Made by a program: the position numbers and the translations under genes. 64,000 nt of DNA from Pseudomonas sp. MRSN 12121 (GTDB taxonomy: Bacteria > Pseudomonadota > Gammaproteobacteria > Pseudomonadales > Pseudomonadaceae), in the NCBI RefSeq assembly GCF_000931465.1, contig NZ_CP010892.1:4053388-4117387 (forward strand). The letters are read 5' to 3'. A model generated the notes under the pieces. That model was not told where the DNA came from, made no database searches, and saw only the letters and a list, made by a program, of their open reading frames with translations. This document shows positions 43,807 through 52,545 of the stretch, piece by piece. The number at the start of each line of letters is the position of its first letter. Position 1 is the first letter of the stretch.

Positions 43807-44415
43807 ATGACCCAGGCCCGACACCCGGAGCGACTCAGAGCTTTCATTGGCGCCCTGGCGGAGTTGCTCGACAGCCAACCCCGCGAAGGCGACCTGCTGC
43901 ACCGCGGCGGCCAGTTACTGGCCCAGCTGGTCAGCCATGACGACTGGCTGCCCGAGGATTTCGCCCGGCCCGATCCGCAGCACTACCAGCAATACCTGCT
44001 GCACGCCGATTCCCGGCAGCGCTTCAGCGTCGTCAGCTTCGTCTGGGGCCCGGGGCAACGCACGCCGATCCACGACCACCGGGTCTGGGGGCTGATCGGC
44101 ATGCTGCGCGGCGCCGAGTATTCGCAGAGCTTCCAGCACCAGGCCGATGGCGAGCTGCGGGCCAGCGGCCCGCGCATCGAACTGCGCCCCGGCCAGGTCG
44201 AGGCCGTGTCGCCGAAGATCGGCGACATCCATCAGGTCAGCAATGCCTATGACGACCAGGTGTCGATCAGCATCCACGTCTACGGCGCCAACATCGGCGC
44301 GGTGCGTCGCGCGGTGTACCAGAGCGACGGCAGCGAAAAACTGTTCATCTCCGGTTATTCCAACGCCTTCCTGCCCAATATCTGGGACCTGTCCAAAGAG
44401 AGCCAAGCCCTATGA
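43807..44415 (+). CDS. 3-Mercaptopropionate dioxygenase (cysteine dioxygenase family)
   Basis: 202 residues, a mononuclear-iron thiol dioxygenase. The three iron ligands are H89 and H91 (PIHDHRVWG) and H142 (IHQVSN). The substrate-side residue Q62 (YQQYL), and the S155-H157-Y159 triad (ISIHVYG), are at the numbers established for the P. aeruginosa 3-mercaptopropionate dioxygenase, rather than the Arg and Cys-Tyr crosslink of animal cysteine dioxygenase. It would oxidise 3-mercaptopropionate (and weakly cysteine) to the sulfinate. The stop overlaps the rhodanese start as ATGA, so the products are coupled. Confidence 0.92.
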   Translation: MTQARHPERLRAFIGALAELLDSQPREGDLLHRGGQLLAQLVSHDDWLPEDFARPDPQHYQQYLLHADSRQRFSVVSFVWGPGQRTPIHDHRVWGLIGMLRGAEYSQSFQHQADGELRASGPRIELRPGQVEAVSPKIGDIHQVSNAYDDQVSISIHVYGANIGAVRRAVYQSDGSEKLFISGYSNAFLPNIWDLSKESQAL

Positions 44416-45995
44416 GCACTGCATTCACCCGCACCTACGCGCAGATCCGCCAGGCGCTGCTGGACCGTGAAGAGCTGGCCCTCGTCGATGTGCGCGAAGA
44501 GGCCCCCTTCGCCGAGGGCCATCCGCTGTTCGCCGCCAATATCCCGCTGTCGAAGCTGGAGCTGGAGGTGTATGCGCGGATTCCCCGGCGCGACACCCCG
44601 GTCACCGTCTATGACGACGGCGAAGGCCTGGCCGCGCGGGCGGTACAACGCCTGCATGAGCTGGGCTACGTCGATGTCGCGGTGCTCGAGGGCGGCCTGC
44701 AGGGCTGGCGCGAGGCCGGCGGCGAGCTGTTCATCGACGTCAACGTGCCGAGCAAGGCCTTCGGCGAGCTGGTGGAAAGCCAGCGCCACACCCCGTCGCT
44801 GGCGGCGCAGGAAGTGCAGGCGCTGCTCGACGCCAAGGCCGACGTGGTGGTGCTCGACGCCCGGCGCTTCGACGAATACCAGACCATGAGCATTCCCACC
44901 GGCATCAGCGTGCCCGGCGCGGAACTGGTGCTGCGCGCCCGGGAACTGGCGCCGGACCCGGCCACCCAAATCATCGTCAATTGCGCCGGACGCACCCGCA
45001 GCATCATCGGCACCCAATCGCTGATCAACGCCGGCATCGCCAACCCGGTGGCCGCCCTGCGCAACGGCACCATTGGCTGGACCCTGGCCGGGCAGACCCT
45101 GGAGCATGGCCAGGCGCGGCGCTTCGCACCGACCGGCGAAGCCCAGCGCGCACGGGCCGCCGAGGACGCCCGCCGCGTCGCCGACCGCGCCCAAGTCGGC
45201 CGCGCCAGCTTCGCCGACCTGCAACGCTGGCAGCAGGACGCGAGCCGCAGCACCTACCTGTTCGATGTGCGCACCCCGGAGGAATACGCCGCCGGCCACT
45301 TGCCCACGGCGCGCTCGACCCCGGGCGGCCAGCTGGTCCAGGAAACCGATCATTTCGCCAGCGTGCGCGGCGCGCGCCTGGTGCTGGTGGACGACGACGG
45401 CGTGCGCGCCAACATGTCGGCCTCCTGGCTCGCGCAGCTGGGCTGGCAGGTGTACGTGCTGGACGACCTGACGCCGGCGCATTTCAGCGAAACCGGCGCC
45501 TGGCAGGCACCGGTGCCGGCACCGCGCCAGGCCGAGGAAATCAGCGCCGAGACCCTGGCCCTCTGGCTGGCCGAGGGCGACACCGCGGTGCTGGATTTCA
45601 CCAGCAGCGCCAACTACGTCAACCGCCATATCCCCGGGGCCTGGTGGGTCTTGCGCGCGCAGTTGCCGCAAGCCCTGGCCCGGGTGCCGAAGGCCGAGCG
45701 TTATGTGCTGACCTGCGGCAGCAGCCAGCTGGCCCGGCTGGCAGTGCCCGAGGTCGAGGCCCTGACCGGCAGGCCGGTGTTCCTGCTGCACCAGGGCACC
45801 GCCAGCTGGATCGCCGCGCAACGGCCGCTGGAGAGCGGCGAAACCCGCCTGGCCTCGCCGCGCATCGATCGTTATCGCCGCCCCTACGAAGGCACCGACA
45901 ACCCCCACGAGGCAATGCAGGCCTACCTCGACTGGGAATTCGGCCTGGTGGCCCAGCTGGCCCGCGACGGCACACATGGCTTCCAGGTCATTTGA
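44412..45995 (+). CDS. Four-domain rhodanese sulfurtransferase
   Basis: 527 residues made of four tandem rhodanese domains, starting about residues 5, 127, 265 and 378. The active-site loop has Cys only in the second (C191, NCAGRTRS) and fourth (C435, TCGSSQLA) domains; the first and third have Asp in its place (VYDDGEGLAA, VDDDGVRAN). This alternation suggests two catalytic pairs. It would move sulfane sulfur, presumably sulfide or thiosulfate released by thiol breakdown. It is translationally coupled to the dioxygenase and is the last gene before a new leader motif. Confidence 0.9.
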   Translation: MSTAFTRTYAQIRQALLDREELALVDVREEAPFAEGHPLFAANIPLSKLELEVYARIPRRDTPVTVYDDGEGLAARAVQRLHELGYVDVAVLEGGLQGWREAGGELFIDVNVPSKAFGELVESQRHTPSLAAQEVQALLDAKADVVVLDARRFDEYQTMSIPTGISVPGAELVLRARELAPDPATQIIVNCAGRTRSIIGTQSLINAGIANPVAALRNGTIGWTLAGQTLEHGQARRFAPTGEAQRARAAEDARRVADRAQVGRASFADLQRWQQDASRSTYLFDVRTPEEYAAGHLPTARSTPGGQLVQETDHFASVRGARLVLVDDDGVRANMSASWLAQLGWQVYVLDDLTPAHFSETGAWQAPVPAPRQAEEISAETLALWLAEGDTAVLDFTSSANYVNRHIPGAWWVLRAQLPQALARVPKAERYVLTCGSSQLARLAVPEVEALTGRPVFLLHQGTASWIAAQRPLESGETRLASPRIDRYRRPYEGTDNPHEAMQAYLDWEFGLVAQLARDGTHGFQVI

Positions 45996-46090
45996 AAGCG
46001 GCGGGACGCGGCCGCTGAAATGAAATAACCCGGCGCAGGGCTCCTCCCCCGGACCATGCGCCGCCCCATTGGACGACAAGCGACACCCGA

Positions 46091-46115
46091 ACCGACCCCT
46101 TCTCCAGGCGGAGGT
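46091..46115 (+). promoter_or_regulatory. Conserved leader motif, copy 2 (binding-protein operon)
   Basis: ACCGACCCCTTCT then CCAGGCGGAGGT, 37 bases before the start codon. It contains a small stem CTCC-AGGC-GGAG. The AT-rich box of the other copies is not seen here. Confidence 0.5.
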
Positions 46116-46151
46116 GACCCGAACCCTCGATCACTGCCTGGAGCCTGTGCC

Positions 46152-47120
46152 ATGCGCCTTACCCTGCCCTTCGCCCAGCTGTTGCTGGCCACCGTTCTCG
46201 GCCTCGCACCCCTGGTCCAGGCCGCCGACCTGCCGCCGCTGCGGGTGGCCAACCAGAAGTCGACCCTCAAGGTCCTGCTGGAGGTTTCCGGCGAACTGGC
46301 GAATGTGCCCTACGAGATCCAGTTCTCCGAATTTCCCGCCGCCGCGCCCCTGGGCGAGGCCCTGAACGCCGGCGCGGTGGATGTCGGCGGCCTGGGCGAT
46401 GCGCCCTATGTGTTCGCCCTCGGCGCCGGCGCGCCGCTCAAGGTGGTCAGCATCGTCCACGCCCAGGGCCGCTACACCACCGCCCTCCTCGCGCCGCGGG
46501 ACTCGGCGCTGAACGACGCCCGCGACCTCAAGGGCAAGCGGATCGTCACCACCCGCGGCTCCATCGGCCACTTCCTGGCGATCAAGGCGCTGCGCGGCGC
46601 CGGCCTGCGCACCAGCGACGTGCAGTTCATCTACCTGCTGCCCAGCGAGTCGCGGTTGCTGCTGGACAACGGCGGCGCCGACGCCTGGGCGACCTGGGAT
46701 CCCTACACCACCATCGCCACCACGCAGAGCCAGGCCAAGGTGCTGGTCAGCGGCGACCAGCTGCTGAGCAACCACCTGTACCTGGCGGCCACGCGCCAGG
46801 CCATCGCCGACAAACGCCTTCAGCTCGACGATTTCGTCGCCCGCATCGACCGTGCCTACCGCTGGACCAACGCCCACCCCGAGGCCTACGCCGCGGCCCT
46901 GGCGCGGGTCACCGGCCTGCCACTGGAGGTGCACCTGGCGGTGGCCAGGGCCACGCACATCGAGCCGGTGGCGATCGACGCCCAGGTCATCGCCGGCCTG
47001 CAGGCCACCGCGGACATCTACCGCGAGGAAGGCCTGCTGCTCAGGCCGATCGATGTTTCCCAGGGCTTCGACCCCAGCTTCAACACCCCGCGCCCGCAAC
47101 TCAACCAGGCATCGCGCTGA
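46152..47120 (+). CDS. Sulfonate-type ABC substrate-binding protein
   Basis: 322 residues. The signal peptide is MRLTLPFAQLLLATVLGLAP..VQA, cleaved before ADLPP. The mature part is the SsuA/NMT1 type: PPLRVANQKSTLKVLLEVSGELANV, then FSEFPAAAPLGEALNAGAVDVGGLGDAPYV, and a hinge with KGKRIVTTRGSIGHFLAIKAL. It would bind an aliphatic sulfonate or related anion in the periplasm for the SsuBC-like permease. The start at 46152 has GGAG upstream. First gene of a six-gene operon reaching 52.4 kb. Confidence 0.9.
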   Translation: MRLTLPFAQLLLATVLGLAPLVQAADLPPLRVANQKSTLKVLLEVSGELANVPYEIQFSEFPAAAPLGEALNAGAVDVGGLGDAPYVFALGAGAPLKVVSIVHAQGRYTTALLAPRDSALNDARDLKGKRIVTTRGSIGHFLAIKALRGAGLRTSDVQFIYLLPSESRLLLDNGGADAWATWDPYTTIATTQSQAKVLVSGDQLLSNHLYLAATRQAIADKRLQLDDFVARIDRAYRWTNAHPEAYAAALARVTGLPLEVHLAVARATHIEPVAIDAQVIAGLQATADIYREEGLLLRPIDVSQGFDPSFNTPRPQLNQASR

Positions 47121-47148
47121 TCCAGCGCACGGCTTCAGGAGCACACTC

Positions 47149-48492
47149 ATGAGCAAACAACCGCGACTCAAACTCGGCGCAATGGTCCATGGCGTCGGCC
47201 ACGGCTGGGGCGAATGGCGCCATCCGGACGCGCTGGCCAACGCCAGCGTCAACCTCGGTTTCTACCAGCAGCAGACGCACCTGGCCGAAGCGGCGAAGTT
47301 CGACTTCGTGTTCATCGCCGACAGCCTGCACATCCACGAGAAATCCAGCCCGCATTACCTCAACCGCTTTGAGCCGCTGACCATCCTCTCGGCGCTGGCC
47401 GCCACCACCCGGCACATCGGCCTGGTGGCGACCGTCACCGTCAGCTACACCGAGCCGTTCCAGGTCGCCCGCCAGTTCGCCTCGCTGGACCACATCAGCG
47501 GCGGCCGCGCCGGGTGGAACGTGGTCACCTCGTGGCTCAGCGGCACCGCCGACAACTTCGGCAAGGCTGAACACCCGCCGCACGCCGTGCGCTACCGCAT
47601 CGCCCAGGAACATGTGGCGGTGGTCAAGGGCCTGTGGGACTCCTGGGAAGACGACGCCTTCGCCTACGACAAACGCAGCGGCGAGTTCTTCACCCCCGGC
47701 AAGCTGCATGCCCTGGAGCACAAGGGCGAGTTCTTCTCCGTGAAAGGTCCGCTCAACATCGCCCGCTCGCGCCAGGGCCAGCCGGTGCTGTTCCAGGCCG
47801 GCACCTCCGAGGACGGGCGCAACTTCGCCGCCGCCAACGCCGACGCGATCTTCGTCAGCCCCGAGCATTTCGAGGAGGCGCAGGCCTATTACCAGGACCT
47901 CAAGCGCCGCGCCCGGGGCTTTGGCCGCGATGCCGAGCAGCTGTCGATCCTGCCCGGCATCCGGCCGATCGTCGGGCGCGACGCGGCCGAGGTCGAGGAC
48001 CGCTACCAGCAAGCGGTGGCGCTGGTGAGCATCGAAGACGCCATCGTCGCCCTCGGCCGACCGTTCAACGACCACGACTTCAGCCAGTACCCGCTGGACG
48101 CGCCCTTCCCCGAGCTGGGCGACCTGGGCGCCAACAGCCAGAAAGGCGGCTCGGAGCGGATCAAGCAACTGGCGCGGGACGAAGGCCTGACCCTGCGCGA
48201 AGTGGCCCTGCGCTTCTCGCGCCCGCGGCGCGACTTCGTCGGCACCCCGGAGCAGGTGGCCGATGCCATCGAGCACTGGTTCAGCCAGGGCGCGGCCGAC
48301 GGTTTCATCATCAACGCGCTGCTGCCGGACGGCCTGCAGTCCTTCACCGAGCAGGTGGTGCCGGTGCTGCAACGCCGCGGCCTGTTCCGCAAGGAATACA
48401 GTGGCCAGACCCTGCGCGACCACCTCGGCCTGCCCGTGCCCGCCAACCGTTACGCGCAACCGGCGGCGGCCGACAGCGAGGCCGTGGCATGA
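47149..48492 (+). CDS. LLM-class flavin monooxygenase (NtaA/SnaA/DszA type)
   Basis: 447 residues. The N-terminal KLGAMVHGVGHGWGEWRHPD, the conserved FDFVFIADSLHIHEKSSPHY, and HISGGRAGWNVVTSWLSGTADNFGKAEH are hallmarks of the FMNH2-dependent NtaA/SnaA/DszA family, which oxidise nitrilotriacetate, dibenzothiophene sulfone or dimethyl sulfone-like molecules. The start at 47149 has AGGAG 6 bases upstream; the frame runs open through the binding-protein gene before that. It is followed by the redoxin with an ATGA overlap. Confidence 0.92.
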   Translation: MSKQPRLKLGAMVHGVGHGWGEWRHPDALANASVNLGFYQQQTHLAEAAKFDFVFIADSLHIHEKSSPHYLNRFEPLTILSALAATTRHIGLVATVTVSYTEPFQVARQFASLDHISGGRAGWNVVTSWLSGTADNFGKAEHPPHAVRYRIAQEHVAVVKGLWDSWEDDAFAYDKRSGEFFTPGKLHALEHKGEFFSVKGPLNIARSRQGQPVLFQAGTSEDGRNFAAANADAIFVSPEHFEEAQAYYQDLKRRARGFGRDAEQLSILPGIRPIVGRDAAEVEDRYQQAVALVSIEDAIVALGRPFNDHDFSQYPLDAPFPELGDLGANSQKGGSERIKQLARDEGLTLREVALRFSRPRRDFVGTPEQVADAIEHWFSQGAADGFIINALLPDGLQSFTEQVVPVLQRRGLFRKEYSGQTLRDHLGLPVPANRYAQPAAADSEAVA

Positions 48493-49172
48493 GCGAATCC
48501 CTCAACCGGCAACTGGCCGAGCTGCACGCGCAGCGCCTGGCCACCTGGGATCCGGCGGCCCTGCAAGTCAACATCGACCAGCGCCGGCGCCTGGTGGAAG
48601 AGGCCCGGGACGCCCGCTTCGTCAAGCCCGGCGACCTGCTGGCGCCCTTCACCCTGCTCAAGGTCGAGGGCGGCAGCCTGAGCCGCGACGAGTTGCTGGC
48701 CGACGGGCCGGCGGTGCTGGTGTTCTTCCGCTTCGCCGATTGCCCGGCCTGCAACATCGCTCTGCCGTACTACGAGCGGCGGCTGTACCCGCGGCTGCGG
48801 GCGCTGGGGGTGCCGCTGGTGGCGGTCAGCCCGCAGGTGCCCGAACGCCTGGTCGAGATCAAGACCCGCCACCACCTGCAACTGCAGGTGGCCAGCGATC
48901 CGGACAACCGCCTCGGCGGGCACCTGGGCATCCTCTACCGCTTCGACGACGCCTCGCGCCGGGCCGCCCTGGCCCGGGGCAGCCACATCGGCGACGTCAC
49001 CGGCACCGGCACCTGGGAACTGCCGCAGCCCACCGTACTGGTCATCGCCCGGGACGCCAGCGTGAGCTTCGCCGAGGTCAGCCCGGACTGGCTGGTGCGC
49101 ACCGAAGCCGACCCGGTGCTGCGCGCCGTCGAACGATTGCTCGGGCACGTCCCGGCACAACTCGCCATCTGA
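48489..49172 (+). CDS. AhpC/TSA-family redoxin with CPxC motif
   Basis: 227 residues. A helical N-terminus of about 45 residues precedes a peroxiredoxin-like thioredoxin fold: PGDLLAPFTLLKVEGGSLS, VFFRFADCPACNIALPYYERR, then VPLVAVSPQVPERL. The active site is C85-P-A-C88 in place of the usual peroxiredoxin Thr/Cys loop, closer to AhpC-TSA proteins of unknown function paired with monooxygenases. Position inside the flavin-oxidase operon suggests it protects from or consumes peroxide or reduces a sulfur intermediate. ATGA overlap with the LLM gene. Confidence 0.84.
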   Translation: MSESLNRQLAELHAQRLATWDPAALQVNIDQRRRLVEEARDARFVKPGDLLAPFTLLKVEGGSLSRDELLADGPAVLVFFRFADCPACNIALPYYERRLYPRLRALGVPLVAVSPQVPERLVEIKTRHHLQLQVASDPDNRLGGHLGILYRFDDASRRAALARGSHIGDVTGTGTWELPQPTVLVIARDASVSFAEVSPDWLVRTEADPVLRAVERLLGHVPAQLAI

Positions 49173-49186
49173 ACAAGGGCCCGATC

Positions 49187-50212
49187 ATGAGCAAACACAT
49201 CACACAGGGGCAGTTCAACCGACGCGAGTTCCTCGCCGCCGGCTCGTTCGCCCTCGGCGCCCTGGGGCTGTCGTCGCTGGGCCTGGCGTCAATGGGGCTG
49301 CCGGGACGCGCCAGCGCCGCCGACAACCCGCTCTCGGCGCTGACCCTGGGGGTCGCCACCTACCGCGGCCAGGACTCCTATTTCGTCGACGAGGCCGGCA
49401 CCGCCGATACGCCCTACAAGGTCGAGTACGCGGAGTTCGCCGGCGGCAACCTGATCGTCGAGGCGCTGGCCTCCGGCAGCCTCGATGTCGGCGGCATGAG
49501 CGAGATCCCGCCGATCTTCTCGATCCAGAGCCATCGCCAGCCGCGCCTGATCGCCGTGTTGCAGGGCGACGTGAACAACCAGGTGTTCCTGATCCCCAAG
49601 GACTCGCCCCTGGAGTCGGTCGGCCAGCTGCGCGGCAAGCGGGTCGGCTACGTGCGTTCCACCACCTCGCACTACTTCCTGATCAAGGCCCTGAAGGAAC
49701 AGGGCCTGACCCTCAACGACATCACCGCCGTGGCGCTGACCCCGCAGGATGGTTTCAGCGCCTTCCAGAGCGGCCAGCTCGACGCCTGGGTGATCTACGG
49801 CGTGTTCATCCAGCTGGCGAAATTCCGCAGCGGCGCGCGGGTGCTCAAGACCGCGCTGGGCTACCTGTCCGGCAACTACCTGATCGCCGCGCGCCCGGCG
49901 GCCCTGGACGAGCCGCTGCGCCGCCAGGCGATCCAGGACTACATCCAGCGCCAGGCGCGCACCCTGGAATGGATCAACGACAACCCCGAGCCCTGGGCGA
50001 CCAAGTCGGCGCAGCTGCTGGGGGTGGACAAGGCGGTGTTCCTCGACATGTACAACAGCCGCAGCCAGCCCTCGCGGATCATCGAAGTCAACGACCAGGC
50101 CATCGCCTCGCAACAGGAGGTCGCCGACCTGTTCTTCGACGCTGGCGTACTGAGCCAGCGGCTCGACGTCGGCCCCTTGTGGGACCGCAGTTTCCGCCTG
50201 CTGCCGTTATGA
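49187..50212 (+). CDS. Second sulfonate-type substrate-binding protein, Tat-exported
   Basis: 341 residues. The leader NRREFLAAGSFALGALGLSS has the twin-arginine pattern RRxFL and a long hydrophobic stretch, with cleavage after RASAA. The mature part is an SsuA/TauA-like fold: LTLGVATYRGQDSYFVDEAG, FAGGNLIVEALASGSLDVGGMSEIP, then LRGKRVGYVRSTTSHYFLIKAL. Only about a third of the residues match the first binding protein in the operon, so the ligands may differ. It starts 15 bases after the redoxin stop. Confidence 0.88.
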   Translation: MSKHITQGQFNRREFLAAGSFALGALGLSSLGLASMGLPGRASAADNPLSALTLGVATYRGQDSYFVDEAGTADTPYKVEYAEFAGGNLIVEALASGSLDVGGMSEIPPIFSIQSHRQPRLIAVLQGDVNNQVFLIPKDSPLESVGQLRGKRVGYVRSTTSHYFLIKALKEQGLTLNDITAVALTPQDGFSAFQSGQLDAWVIYGVFIQLAKFRSGARVLKTALGYLSGNYLIAARPAALDEPLRRQAIQDYIQRQARTLEWINDNPEPWATKSAQLLGVDKAVFLDMYNSRSQPSRIIEVNDQAIASQQEVADLFFDAGVLSQRLDVGPLWDRSFRLLPL

Positions 50213-50246
50213 ACCGGCCCCGCCTTTTTCATCGAGTGAACCGACC

Positions 50247-51434
50247 ATGAGCCTGACTTCCCAACACCCGCCCGTGCTGCAATCGGTCGAAGCCGCCGGC
50301 TTCGACGCCCTGCTCGCCCGCCTCGGCCAGCAACTGGCGGCCACGGCGGCGCAGTACGACGAGAGCGGCGCCTTCCCCCACGACAACTTCCGCCTGCTGC
50401 ACCAGCACGGCCTGCTGGCCCTGACGGTGCCCAAGGCCCTGGGCGGGGGCGGCGCCAGCCTGGCCCAGGCGCGCCAGGTGATCGCCGCGGTCGCCCGGGG
50501 CGAGCCTTCCACGGCGCTGATCCTGGTGATGCATTACCTGCAGCACGCGCGCCTGCAAGACAGCCGCAGCTGGCCCGAGGCGCTGCGCCTGCGGGTGGCC
50601 GCGGACGCCGTGCGCGACGGCGCCCTGATCAACGCGCTGCGGGTCGAGCCCGAGCTCGGCACCCCGGCCCGCGGCGGCCTGCCGGCGACCATCGCGCGGC
50701 GCACCAGCGCCGGCTGGCGGATCAGCGGACGCAAGATCTACTCCACCGGCAGCCACGGCCTGAGCTGGTTCAGCGTCTGGGCCCGGAGCAACGACGAAGA
50801 CCCGCTGGTCGGCGCCTGGCTGGTGCACAAGGACACGCCCGGCATCCGTATCGTCGAGGACTGGGACCACCTGGGCATGCGCGCCACGTGCAGCCACGAG
50901 GTGCAGTTCGACAATGTGCTGGTGCCCCTGGACCACGCCGTCAGCGTCAGCCCCTGGAGCGCGCCGCAAGCGGAACTCGACAGCGAGGGTTTCCTGTGGA
51001 TGGCGGTGCTGCTGTCGGCGGTCTACGACGGTGTCGCCCAGGCCGCGCGGGACTGGCTGGTGGGCTGGCTGGAAACGCGCAAGCCGTCCAACCTCGGCGC
51101 GGCCCTCTCGACCCTGCCGCGCTTCCAGGAAACCGTCGGGCAGATCGACACCCTGCTGTTCGCCAGCCGCAGCCTGCTGGACGCCGCGGCCGAGGGCCGG
51201 ACCCACGCCAGCCATGCCGCGCAGTTGAAGTACCTGGTCACCGACAACGCGATCCGCGCCGTCGAGCTGGCCATCGAGGCCAGCGGCAACCCCGGCCTGT
51301 CGCGCCACAACCCGTTGCAGCGGCATTACCGCGACGTGCTGTGCAGCCGCGTGCACACCCCACAGAACGACGCCGTGCTGCAAGGCATCGGCAAAGCCGT
51401 ATTCGCCCAACGCCAGCCCAAGGACAAGCCATGA
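50247..51434 (+). CDS. Acyl-CoA dehydrogenase-like flavoprotein (DszC/SfnC type)
   Basis: 395 residues with the acyl-CoA dehydrogenase fold: N-terminal helices, YDESGAFPHDNFRLLHQHGL, central beta barrel (GWRISGRKIYSTGS, HLGMRATCSHEVQFDNVLVP), C-terminal helices. The usual catalytic Glu is not evident. Relatives with FMNH2-dependent monooxygenase activity act on thioether sulfur (DszC) or in dimethyl-sulfone metabolism (SfnC). Placement between a binding protein and a dehydrogenase in a flavin operon supports a monooxygenase role. The stop overlaps the next start as ATGA. Confidence 0.86.
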   Translation: MSLTSQHPPVLQSVEAAGFDALLARLGQQLAATAAQYDESGAFPHDNFRLLHQHGLLALTVPKALGGGGASLAQARQVIAAVARGEPSTALILVMHYLQHARLQDSRSWPEALRLRVAADAVRDGALINALRVEPELGTPARGGLPATIARRTSAGWRISGRKIYSTGSHGLSWFSVWARSNDEDPLVGAWLVHKDTPGIRIVEDWDHLGMRATCSHEVQFDNVLVPLDHAVSVSPWSAPQAELDSEGFLWMAVLLSAVYDGVAQAARDWLVGWLETRKPSNLGAALSTLPRFQETVGQIDTLLFASRSLLDAAAEGRTHASHAAQLKYLVTDNAIRAVELAIEASGNPGLSRHNPLQRHYRDVLCSRVHTPQNDAVLQGIGKAVFAQRQPKDKP

Positions 51435-52390
51435 ACCCGCTCGTGATCGCCAGCCAGCTGGACGCCGACTACAACGACGTGATCCGCCAGCGCCTCGCCC
51501 TGACCCATCCCACCGCCCGGGTGCTGGAGGTCCCGGCCGGCGTGCCGAGCGACCTGCCGGCCGAAGCCAATGTGCTGTTGGCGCGGCCGATCAACGTGCG
51601 CGGCTATGTGGCGCCGGAGACCCCGCCGCCGGGCTGGCCCTATGCCTTGCAATGGGTGCAGGTGACCTCGTCGGGTATCGACTTCTACCCGCGCTGGCTG
51701 TTCGACGGCCCGCCGGTGAGCACCTCGCGCGGCAGCGCCGCGGAGAACATCGCCGAGTTCGCCCTGGCGGCGATCTTCGCCGCGGCCAAGTCCCTGCCGG
51801 ACATCTGGGTGCACGACGCGCAATGGCAGTTCACCGCACTGCGCCCGCTCAAGGGCAGCACCCTGGGAATCCTCGGCTTCGGCGCGATCGGCCGCAGCCT
51901 GGCGCGCAAGGCCCGGGCCCTGGGCCTGAACGTGCTCGCCCTGCGCCAGAGCCAGGCGCCGTTCGAGGTCGAAGGGGTCGAGGCGGCGCGGGACATCCAC
52001 GAGCTGTTCGGCCGCAGCGACCACCTGGTGCTGGCCGCGCCCCTGACCGCGGCCACCCGGCACCTCGTCGATCGCCAGGTGCTGGCCAGTGCGAAACCGG
52101 GCCTGCACCTGATCAATATCGCCCGGGGCGGCCTGCTCGATCACGCCGCGCTGCTCGAGGCCCTGGACAGCGGGCGCATCGGCCTGGCCTCGCTGGACGT
52201 CACCGAGCCCGAACCGCTGCCGGACGGCCACCCGCTCTACCACCATCCCCGGGTGCGCCTGTCGCCCCATACCTCGGCGATCTCCACCACCCTGCACCAG
52301 GAGCTGGCCGACAGTTTCCTGGCTAACCTGGAGCGCTTTGTCGCCGGCCAGCCACTGGAGAATCCGGCGGATCTGCAGCGGGGTTATTAA
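51431..52390 (+). CDS. D-2-hydroxyacid dehydrogenase (NAD(P)-dependent)
   Basis: 319 residues. The nucleotide fold is LGILGFGAIGRSLARKARAL (GFGAIG at 149-154); the catalytic Arg follows in NIARGGLLD, the Glu in VTEPEPLPDGHPLY and the His in LSPHTSAIST. It interconverts 2-hydroxyacids and 2-oxoacids. The operon context suggests it handles the carbon skeleton left after C-S cleavage; this is inference. Coupled to the preceding gene by an ATGA overlap. The operon ends at a REP pair. Confidence 0.9.
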   Translation: MNPLVIASQLDADYNDVIRQRLALTHPTARVLEVPAGVPSDLPAEANVLLARPINVRGYVAPETPPPGWPYALQWVQVTSSGIDFYPRWLFDGPPVSTSRGSAAENIAEFALAAIFAAAKSLPDIWVHDAQWQFTALRPLKGSTLGILGFGAIGRSLARKARALGLNVLALRQSQAPFEVEGVEAARDIHELFGRSDHLVLAAPLTAATRHLVDRQVLASAKPGLHLINIARGGLLDHAALLEALDSGRIGLASLDVTEPEPLPDGHPLYHHPRVRLSPHTSAISTTLHQELADSFLANLERFVAGQPLENPADLQRGY

Positions 52391-52413
52391 GTAGCGCCAG
52401 CCGCTCCACCGCT

Positions 52414-52479
52414 ATCGCGGGCAAGCCTCGCTCCTACAGACGGTGCAATCCGTAGGAGCGAGGCTTGCCCGCGATTGCG
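52414..52479. repeat. Inverted REP pair at operon end
   Basis: TATCGCGGGCAAGCCTCGCT and its inverted mate GTAGGAGCGAGGCTTGCCCG with a 10-base loop. It may act as a transcript-end stabiliser of the six-gene operon. Confidence 0.88.
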
Positions 52480-52545
52480 TTTTCGAACCCCACCACAACA
52501 TCAGGAATACGCATCTATTAATATTTTTAAAATTACATATTTTTA

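Noticed and set aside
43807..44415. Assignment as a cysteine dioxygenase
   Set aside because: The Gln at 62 and the absence of the Cys partner for the Tyr crosslink match the 3-mercaptopropionate enzyme better, although some cysteine activity is possible.
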